This document shows positions 1-4,246 of a DNA stretch of 6,065 nt, piece by piece. The notes beneath the pieces were generated by a model. It was not told the DNA's origin. It ran no database searches and saw nothing but the letters and a program-made list of their open reading frames with translations. Numbering within the stretch: the stretch's first letter is position 1; every line of letters starts with the position of its first letter. The position numbers and the translations under genes are program-made. Where the stretch lies: NCBI GenBank assembly GCA_030632525.1, contig DAOVUP010000112.1, positions 1-6,065 on the forward strand, written 5' to 3'. This stretch comes from Desulfobacteraceae bacterium. Lineage in GTDB: Bacteria; Desulfobacterota; DSM-4660; Desulfatiglandales; Desulfatiglandaceae.

Positions 1-5
1 GACAT

Positions 6-791
6 ATGACTAATAATACAGAGATCCATCCATCGGCAGTAGTAAGTTCGGGAGCTGAGCTCGCTGCCGGGGTTAAAATAGGCCCTTTTAGCACTGTGGG
101 AGGAGATGTCATTATCGGGCGTGATACAGTGATAGGGTCTCATGTGATTATTGAAGGCCATACCCGTATGGGAGAGAAAAACAGAATATTTCCGTTTTCC
201 TGTATTGGCACGCCACCCCAGGACACAGGTTACAGTAACGAGGATACCCGTCTGATAATGGGTGATAACAATGTCGTCAGGGAATATGTTACCATAAACC
301 GGGCCACCACAAAAGATGAGTGGGAGACGGTCATGGGGAATGATAATTACCTCATGGCCTATGCACATGTTGCCCATGACTGCCGTCTTGCAGATGGTGT
401 AGTCCTGACCAACGGGGCTACCCTGGGCGGCCACACTCAGATTGGAGAATACGCCATTTTAGGGGCCTTTTTGGCTGTTCAGCAGTTCGTCCGCATAGGT
501 GCCCATGCCTATCTCGGAGCCAAAGCAGGGATTGACAGGGATGTGCCCCCCTTTATGATAACGGCAGGCCCGAGGGCCAAACTATATGGTATTAATCAAA
601 AGGGGCTGATTCGGAGGGGCTTCTCACAAGAGACTATAGACATACTGAAAAAGGCATACAGTATCCTTTGGCGGAAAAACAAAAACCTAAGCGATGGAAT
701 AGCTCAGGTCAGAGGGGAACTTGAGCTCATACCCGAGTTGAAAATGCTTTTGGATTTTCTTGGTGGGTCAAAGAGAGGCATACTTAGATGA
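6..791 (+). CDS. lpxA: Acyl-ACP--UDP-N-acetylglucosamine O-acyltransferase (LpxA)
   Basis: LpxA catalyses the first step of lipid A synthesis, moving a 3-hydroxyacyl chain from acyl carrier protein to the 3-position of UDP-GlcNAc (or the 3-amino analogue) in the cytoplasm. The 261 residues match the usual length (E. coli 262). Residues 5-185 are a left-handed beta-helix of hexapeptide repeats (IGPFST, IGRDTV, IGSHVI and so on), followed by a helical C-terminal domain ending SKRGILR. The catalytic His is H124 in the AHVAHDC motif; H143 and R203 align by eye with E. coli H144 and R204. By the same alignment the E. coli K76 position is G75, the H160 position is Q159 and the acyl-ruler G173 position is A172. 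The ATG at 6 gives the expected N-terminus, but only five bases precede it, so its ribosome site and any upstream lpxD/fabZ cannot be seen. The TGA stop falls inside a tandem repeat. Confidence 0.97.
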   Translation: MTNNTEIHPSAVVSSGAELAAGVKIGPFSTVGGDVIIGRDTVIGSHVIIEGHTRMGEKNRIFPFSCIGTPPQDTGYSNEDTRLIMGDNNVVREYVTINRATTKDEWETVMGNDNYLMAYAHVAHDCRLADGVVLTNGATLGGHTQIGEYAILGAFLAVQQFVRIGAHAYLGAKAGIDRDVPPFMITAGPRAKLYGINQKGLIRRGFSQETIDILKKAYSILWRKNKNLSDGIAQVRGELELIPELKMLLDFLGGSKRGILR

Positions 792-821
792 TTGATGATT
801 GTTGATTGATGATTGTTGATT
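787..821 (+). repeat. Five tandem heptads, GATGATT/GTTGATT, overlapping the lpxA stop
   Basis: Five uninterrupted 7-base units run in the order GATGATT, GATGATT, GTTGATT, GATGATT, GTTGATT. They differ only at the second base. The first unit starts two bases before the lpxA stop codon and supplies the TGA at 789-791. The array is too short and too regular to be coding, and no promoter or terminator shape is seen in it. It is the first of several short-unit arrays between the lipid A genes. Confidence 0.85.
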
Positions 822-839
822 TAATCCAAGACTGACGGG

Positions 840-852
840 CACCTAAGGGGTG
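840..852 (+). repeat. Small hairpin in the lpxA-lpxI gap
   Basis: CACCT and GGGTG-type arms (840-844 and 848-852, with one T-G wobble) enclose a three-base AAG loop. It sits between the heptad array and the ACTTTAGGC array. The stem is weak and no T-run follows, so it is not called a terminator. It is listed because two other small hairpins with three-purine loops accompany repeat arrays in this window. Confidence 0.3.
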
Positions 853-863
853 AAAAACCACCA

Positions 864-901
864 ACTTTAGGCATTTCAGGCACTTTAAACTTTAGGCACT
901 T
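864..901 (+). repeat. ACTTTAGGC array just before lpxI
   Basis: The units read ACTTTAGGC, ATTTCAGGC, ACTTTAA, ACTTTAGGC, ACTT, that is 9-base units with one 7-base variant. A second array of the same family, with the same 9-7-9 arrangement, lies before the dehydrogenase gene at 1871-1905; the shared 20-base core (882-901 and 1880-1899) differs at one base. The AGG at 894-896 in the last full unit is the only Shine-Dalgarno-like sequence near the lpxI start, 11 bases before the ATG at 908 and 8 before the TTG at 905. Confidence 0.85.
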
Positions 902-907
902 CCATTG

Positions 908-1729
908 ATGGTTGACAATCGCGAAACAGTTGGCATGATTGCCGGGGGTGGGCAGTTTCCCCTGCTAATAGCAGACGCTGCGCGAAAAGAGGGTGTGCGA
1001 ATTGTGGCCGTGGCACACCATAATGAAACCGAGTCTTCATTGTCAGAAAAGGTCGATGAGATTGTCTGGATAAAGTTAGGTCAGTTGGGGCAATTGATTA
1101 GGACTTTTAAGAAAAATGGCGTCAGGAAAGCCCTGATGGCAGGGACCATAACCAAGAAGCGGATGTTCGAAAACATAAGGCCTGATCTTAAAGGCCTTGC
1201 AATCTTGTCAAAACTTGCCATTTTTCATGATGATGATATCTTAAGATCCGTGGCAAAGGAATTGGCCAAGGAAGGCGTGGAGATTATAAGCTCCATCCGG
1301 TTTCTGCCTGAGCTGATAGCGCCAGAGGGATGTCTTACGGCAAGGAGACCTAATAAGGCCGAAAAGGAAGATGCCCATTTCGGATGGAAGATAGCCAAGG
1401 AATTAGGTCGCTTAGATATCGGACAGTGCGTGGTCGTAAGGAAAAAGACGGTCCTGGCCCTTGAAGCGATTGATGGCACCGACGCTACTATACTAAGGGG
1501 TGGAAGATTAGCGAAGGAAAATGCTGTTGTGGTAAAGGTTAGTAAACCAAATCAGGACCTCAGATTTGACGTGCCTTGTGTGGGTCTTGAAACTATTAAG
1601 ACGATGTCCAAGGTGAAAGGCGCGGTCCTGGCTGTTGAGGCAGGTTATACACTGCTGTTTGATAAAGAAGAGATGGTGGCGGAAGCTGACAGGGAGAATA
1701 TTTCCATAATTTCTATTACTATGCCGTAG
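908..1729 (+). CDS. lpxI: UDP-2,3-diacylglucosamine pyrophosphatase, LpxI type
   Basis: LpxI hydrolyses UDP-2,3-diacylglucosamine to 2,3-diacylglucosamine 1-phosphate (lipid X) and UMP, the step done by the unrelated LpxH in E. coli. The protein is about 273 residues; Caulobacter LpxI is about 280. From the ATG at 908 it opens with VGMIAGGGQFPLLIADAA, the N-terminal glycine-rich motif of the family. Further family blocks are ALMAGTITK, DLKGLAIL, HDDDILRSVAKEL, GRLDIGQCVVV, LALEAIDGTD and, near the C-terminus, KPNQDLRFDVPCVGLETI. The Asp in RFDVP (residue 221) aligns by eye with the catalytic Asp of Caulobacter LpxI. A TTG at 905 directly precedes the ATG and could also initiate. No strong ribosome site is visible; the nearest AGG comes from the ACTTTAGGC array. 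The position after lpxA supports the pathway role. Sequence-level recognition is strong. Confidence 0.95.
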   Translation: MVDNRETVGMIAGGGQFPLLIADAARKEGVRIVAVAHHNETESSLSEKVDEIVWIKLGQLGQLIRTFKKNGVRKALMAGTITKKRMFENIRPDLKGLAILSKLAIFHDDDILRSVAKELAKEGVEIISSIRFLPELIAPEGCLTARRPNKAEKEDAHFGWKIAKELGRLDIGQCVVVRKKTVLALEAIDGTDATILRGGRLAKENAVVVKVSKPNQDLRFDVPCVGLETIKTMSKVKGAVLAVEAGYTLLFDKEEMVAEADRENISIISITMP

Positions 1730-1756
1730 AAAATTACCAATTGAGTGTTGCACAAA

Positions 1757-1771
1757 TCTGCCAAAGGCAGA
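1757..1771 (+). repeat. Perfect 6-bp hairpin after lpxI
   Basis: TCTGCC and GGCAGA (1757-1762 and 1766-1771) are perfect inverted arms around an AAA loop, 28 bases after the lpxI stop. A run of six T lies at 1788-1793, sixteen bases beyond the stem, which is too far for a standard intrinsic terminator. A partial transcription stop between lpxI and the next gene is possible but not supported well enough to call. Confidence 0.5.
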
Positions 1772-1831
1772 CAAGAAGCATAAGAAATTTTTTGCGTGGA
1801 AAAGACGTGGCGGAAAAGGATGAAAAAGATG

Positions 1832-1859
1832 AACGTCCAGCATCGAACGTCGAATGGAA
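1832..1859 (+). repeat. AACGTCC-like degenerate heptad array
   Basis: Four 7-base units, AACGTCC, AGCATCG, AACGTCG and AATGGAA, form a degenerate array in the lpxI-dehydrogenase gap. The upstream part of this gap (1794-1831) is purine-rich with repeated GGAAAA and GATGAAAAA motifs and holds no gene that I can support. The family is distinct in sequence from the other arrays but shares the 7-base period. Confidence 0.55.
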
Positions 1860-1870
1860 AACAAACATCA

Positions 1871-1905
1871 ACTTTAGGCACTTTGAACTTTAGGCACTTT
1901 TAGGC
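1871..1905 (+). repeat. ACTTTAGGC array just before the dehydrogenase gene
   Basis: The units read ACTTTAGGC, ACTTTGA, ACTTTAGGC, ACTTTTAGGC. It is a second copy of the array upstream of lpxI, in the same orientation and also ending just before a start codon. The last AGG (1902-1904) lies nine bases before the ATG at 1914 and is the only plausible ribosome-binding element there, so the repeat may have been taken over as part of the translation signal. Confidence 0.85.
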
Positions 1906-1913
1906 ATTTACAA

Positions 1914-2885
1914 ATGAAACAGGACAAACTGCGAGTCGCGGTGATTGGGGTAGGACATCTTGGGGAGTACCATGTGCAAAAATACAAGGGTCTCCCTGGG
2001 GTCGAGCTTGTAGGTGTGGCGGATGTGGACGGTGACCGCGTCAATGAGATAGCACAACGCTACGACACAAAAGCCTATGGGAACCACCGGGATATCTTGG
2101 ACATGGTAGACGCGGTGAGTCTGGCCGTTACCACTGAGATGCATTTTGGGGTGGCCAAGGATATCTTGCAGAGAGGTGTCCACATGCTGATCGAGAAGCC
2201 TATCACTTATGACCTCAGAGAGGCTGATACCCTGATCAACATGGCCCGGCAACGGGATCTGGTACTGCAGGTGGGCTTGATAGAACGCTTTAATCCGGCC
2301 ATTGTCAAGATGGAGCGCATATTAAACAGCCCCGTATTTATTGAGTCTCATCGCATGAACCTTTTCACGAAAAGAGGGCTGGATGTTGACGTAGTGCTTG
2401 ATCTGATGATCCACGATCTGGACATTATTCTCCACATTGTCCCGTCAGAAGTAAAAGAGATCCATGCAGTGGGTATGCCTGTAATTACCGACAAAACAGA
2501 CATCGCTAACGTCAGACTTATTTTTGAAAACGGGACCGCTGCCAACCTGACCGCAAGCCGGGTATCAGGGAAGATGTTGAGAAAGATCCGTGTGTTTCAG
2601 CCGGACGCATATATATCTGCGGATTGCGGAAAAAGGCAGCTTACTGTAATCAGCCTTGACGCTGAGAAAAAAGATTCGGATGATTTCCCTCAGGTGGGTA
2701 CAACTAAAGAAAAATATTCTGAGAGTGACCCTCTAAACGATGAGATATCTTCGTTCATCAGCGCTGTCGTAAATGGATCAGATCCGGTAGTGACCGGTGA
2801 AGATGGGCGAAATGCTTTAAGGGTTGCCCTCAACATTATTGACCAGATTGAGAGAGGCTGCAAGAATTTTAGACCCGTCTTATAA
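1914..2885 (+). CDS. Gfo/Idh/MocA-family NAD(P)-dependent oxidoreductase in the lipid A cluster (possibly GnnA-like)
   Basis: The 323-residue protein is a soluble sugar-type dehydrogenase. An N-terminal Rossmann fold begins VAVIGVGHLGEYH (GxGxxG at 12-17). An acidic VADVD at 35-39 follows the second strand, which suggests NAD preference. The family signature IEKP (E94, K95, P96) supplies the conserved Lys, GLIERFNP lies at 121-128, and DLMIHDLD (163-170) carries the conserved His-Asp pair. The C-terminal EISSFISAVVNG and GEDGRNALRVAL segments are usual for the family. The substrate cannot be read from sequence. Its place between lpxI and lpxB points to a sugar nucleotide used for lipid A. In Acidithiobacillus, the family member GnnA oxidises the 3-position of UDP-GlcNAc and its gene sits between lpxA and lpxB with the aminotransferase gene gnnB. 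No gnnB is present here, so a GnnA role is inference only. The ATG at 1914 fits the family N-terminus. Confidence 0.93.
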   Translation: MKQDKLRVAVIGVGHLGEYHVQKYKGLPGVELVGVADVDGDRVNEIAQRYDTKAYGNHRDILDMVDAVSLAVTTEMHFGVAKDILQRGVHMLIEKPITYDLREADTLINMARQRDLVLQVGLIERFNPAIVKMERILNSPVFIESHRMNLFTKRGLDVDVVLDLMIHDLDIILHIVPSEVKEIHAVGMPVITDKTDIANVRLIFENGTAANLTASRVSGKMLRKIRVFQPDAYISADCGKRQLTVISLDAEKKDSDDFPQVGTTKEKYSESDPLNDEISSFISAVVNGSDPVVTGEDGRNALRVALNIIDQIERGCKNFRPVL

Positions 2886-2886
2886 T
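2858..2886 (+). promoter_or_regulatory. Candidate sigma-70 promoter for lpxB
   Basis: A perfect TATAAT lies at 2881-2886 across the stop codon of the dehydrogenase gene. Seventeen bases upstream is CTGCAA (2858-2863), which matches TTGACA at only three of six positions. If used, it would give lpxB a leader of about 90 bases containing the left octamer array and the dyad at 2946-2966. The weak -35 and the high chance of a random TATAAT keep confidence low. Confidence 0.22.
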
Positions 2887-2903
2887 ATCCATAGGTCGTC
2901 AAA

Positions 2904-2935
2904 TAGTTAAGTAGTTAAGTAGTTGAGTCGTTGAG
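2904..2935 (+). repeat. Four tandem octamers, TAGTTGAG family (left arm)
   Basis: Units are TAGTTAAG, TAGTTAAG, TAGTTGAG and TCGTTGAG, without gaps. The array starts 18 bases after the dehydrogenase stop. It is the left half of an imperfect inverted pair with the array at 3033-3064, which lies within the lpxB reading frame. Confidence 0.85.
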
Positions 2936-2945
2936 TTGGAAACGA

Positions 2946-2966
2946 AATATGTGAAATCAACATATT
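2946..2966. promoter_or_regulatory. Perfect 7+7 dyad, AATATGT-N7-ACATATT
   Basis: The arms 2946-2952 and 2960-2966 are perfect inverted repeats around a seven-base GAAATCA spacer, 20 bases before the GTG at 2986. The symmetry and 21-base span are those of a dimeric regulator site, and it is A+T-rich, unlike the small G+C-rich hairpins elsewhere in the window. No known operator consensus is matched with confidence. It could equally be a weak hairpin in the lpxB leader. Confidence 0.3.
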
Positions 2967-2985
2967 AGAGTTTTAACTGTACCAG

Positions 2986-4230
2986 GTGTCCAATTCTTGG
3001 GTAAAGGGTGTGAATTCCAATAATAATAACCACTTAACTATTCAACCACTCAACCACTCAACGAGGCCTGATACCAGGGATCACAAGCTGGTACTTATGG
3101 TTGCCGGGGAGGCCTCTGCCGATTTGCATGGCTCAAATCTTGTGAAAGCCATGAAAGCCTCCTGCCCAGGGGTTGCCTTTTGCGGTATCGGAGGGAATAA
3201 TATGAAACAGGCGGGGGTCAAGATCCTTGTCTCTTCCTCTGATATGGCAGTAGTTGGTTTGACCGAGGTCCTGCAAAGGTTTCACACGATCTTCAGGGCG
3301 GCCAATAAACTGAAAGCTACACTAAAGACCCACCACCCTGATCTTTTGATTCTCATAGACTACCCTGACTTCAATCTCTATATGGCCCGAATCGCCAGAC
3401 GACTGCAGATCCCTGTTTTATATTACATAAGTCCGCAGGTGTGGGCGTGGAGAAAGGGACGCGTAAAAAAAATTGCAAGACGTGTTGACCGAATGGCGGT
3501 CATCCTGCCATTTGAGGAACAGTTTTACAGGAAAAGAGGTGTAACCGTCGATTATGTAGGGCACCCCCTTTTGGATGAGTTTGAGTCTAAAGTCCAAAGT
3601 CTAAAGTCCAAAATCCAAAGTCCAATCCCGCAGGGCGGGACCAAAATCCAAAATCCCATAGTCGGGTTGTTGCCAGGGAGCCGCAGGGAGGAGATCAGGA
3701 ATATGCTCCCCATAATGCTCAGATCGGCCGAAATCCTTAAGGCCAAGTATCCGGATATCCGATGCCTGTTGCCATTAGCCAAGACCATTGAACCTGAATT
3801 TGTTGATTCCTTTATCAGAAAATCCTCGTTGAGCATTGAAGTCCATAAGGGAAATATATATGAGGTCTTGGGCAATTGTCATATTGCCCTGGTAACGTCC
3901 GGTACTGCGACCTTGGATACGGCTATCATGGCGGTTCCTATGGTTGTGGTATACAAAGTGACCCCCCTGTCCTACCGGGTTGGTAAGATGTTGATTAAGA
4001 CGTCCTTTATAGGATTAGCAAACCTTGTTGCCGGAGAAAGGGTGGTCCCTGAATTGATTCAGGATGAAGTCACGCCTGAAAGGCTTGCAGATGAGGCCCT
4101 GACGCTGATCGAAAATGAACATGTCAGGAAAAACATGATGACAAAGCTGCATGGGATTAGAAAGCGCCTTGGTGAAGGAGGCGCATCAGAGAGAACAGCC
4201 AGGATAGCAGCAGAGATGATGAAGTGTTGA
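2986..4230 (+). CDS. lpxB: Lipid-A-disaccharide synthase (LpxB)
   Basis: LpxB is the GT19-family membrane-associated glycosyltransferase that joins UDP-2,3-diacylglucosamine to lipid X, forming the beta-1,6 disaccharide of lipid A. From the GTG at 2986 it has 414 residues against about 380 usually. Family motifs are clear: LVLMVAGEASADLHGSNL (36-53, with Ala for the common Gly in GEASGD), LIDYPDFN (123-130), YYISPQVWAWRKGRVKKI (146-163), VGHPLLDE (191-198), LLPGSRREEI (228-237), VTSGTATLDTAIMAVPMVVVYK (303-324) and GLANLVAGERVVPE (343-356). Family homology begins only near residue 33. Residues before that include a stretch (about 17-27) encoded by an octamer array, so the true start is uncertain: GTG 2986, GTG 3010, or the ATG at 3097, which would remove most of the first beta strand. 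None has a good ribosome site. Residues 202-224 are encoded by a heptad array with hairpin. Despite this, the frame is intact and all motifs remain, so the enzyme is probably active. Confidence 0.95.
   Translation: MSNSWVKGVNSNNNNHLTIQPLNHSTRPDTRDHKLVLMVAGEASADLHGSNLVKAMKASCPGVAFCGIGGNNMKQAGVKILVSSSDMAVVGLTEVLQRFHTIFRAANKLKATLKTHHPDLLILIDYPDFNLYMARIARRLQIPVLYYISPQVWAWRKGRVKKIARRVDRMAVILPFEEQFYRKRGVTVDYVGHPLLDEFESKVQSLKSKIQSPIPQGGTKIQNPIVGLLPGSRREEIRNMLPIMLRSAEILKAKYPDIRCLLPLAKTIEPEFVDSFIRKSSLSIEVHKGNIYEVLGNCHIALVTSGTATLDTAIMAVPMVVVYKVTPLSYRVGKMLIKTSFIGLANLVAGERVVPELIQDEVTPERLADEALTLIENEHVRKNMMTKLHGIRKRLGEGGASERTARIAAEMMKC
3033..3064 (-). repeat. Four tandem octamers, TAGTTGAG family, inverted (right arm)
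   Basis: On the + strand the units are CTTAACTA, TTCAACCA, CTCAACCA and CTCAACGA; read on the - strand they are the same octamer family as 2904-2935. In the lpxB frame the array encodes approximately LTIQPLNHSTR, residues with no counterpart in ordinary LpxB proteins and lying before the conserved start of the fold. Confidence 0.85.
3583..3656 (+). repeat. AAAGTCC/AAAATCC heptad array with internal hairpin, in frame inside lpxB
   Basis: After a related GAGTCT lead-in (3583-3588), five heptads run from 3589 to 3623 (AAAGTCC, AAAGTCT, AAAGTCC, AAAATCC, AAAGTCC). A perfect hairpin TCCCGC-AGG-GCGGGA follows at 3626-3640, then two AAAATCC units at 3643-3656. Because three heptads equal seven codons, the array yields a seven-residue protein period (SKVQSLK, then SKIQSPI). 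No stop arises in this frame. The encoded peptide fills the linker between VGHPLLDE and GLLPGSR, a region of variable sequence in LpxB, and the linker length stays near normal (about 28 residues). Confidence 0.9.
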
Positions 4231-4233
4231 TTT

Positions 4234-4243
4234 GAGAGGCAGG
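4234..4243 (+). promoter_or_regulatory. Ribosome binding site of the response regulator
   Basis: GAGAGG at 4234-4239 lies seven bases before the ATG at 4247, with another AGG at 4241-4243. It is the only strong Shine-Dalgarno sequence seen before any + strand gene in the window whose upstream region is visible, and it fixes the start at 4247. Confidence 0.75.
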
Positions 4244-4246
4244 TAA

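Larger units (their letters stand above)
2904..3064. repeat. 161-bp segment bounded by inverted octamer arrays, spanning the lpxB start
   Basis: The two 32-base arrays are inverted copies of one octamer family. Folded against each other as RNA they give 24 Watson-Crick pairs, 2 G-U pairs and 6 mismatches over 32 positions, closing a 97-base loop (2936-3032). The loop holds the GTG at 2986, the most upstream possible lpxB start, a second GTG at 3010, and a 21-base dyad. The shape resembles a small non-autonomous inserted element, but no target duplication is evident and there is no transposase, so the mobile nature is only a guess. Confidence 0.5.

Noticed and set aside
931..943. TGGCAT followed by TTGCC as a sigma-54 promoter
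   Set aside because: The spacing between the -24 and -12 parts is too short and it lies inside the lpxI coding sequence.
1757..1793. Intrinsic terminator after lpxI
   Set aside because: The 6-bp hairpin and the T6 run are separated by 16 bases, and the hairpin looks like part of the repeat landscape.
1508..1864. 118-codon - strand frame over the lpxI end and the following gap
   Set aside because: It runs through a conserved lpxI region and a repeat array; no family is recognisable.
2951..2966. TGTGA at 2951 as half of a CRP/FNR site
   Set aside because: The second half does not match TCACA or ATCAA at the right spacing; the dyad is centred differently.
787..3656. CRISPR array or phage attachment site as an explanation for the repeats
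   Set aside because: Units are 7-9 bases in direct tandem with no spacers, and no cas, integrase or tRNA gene is present.
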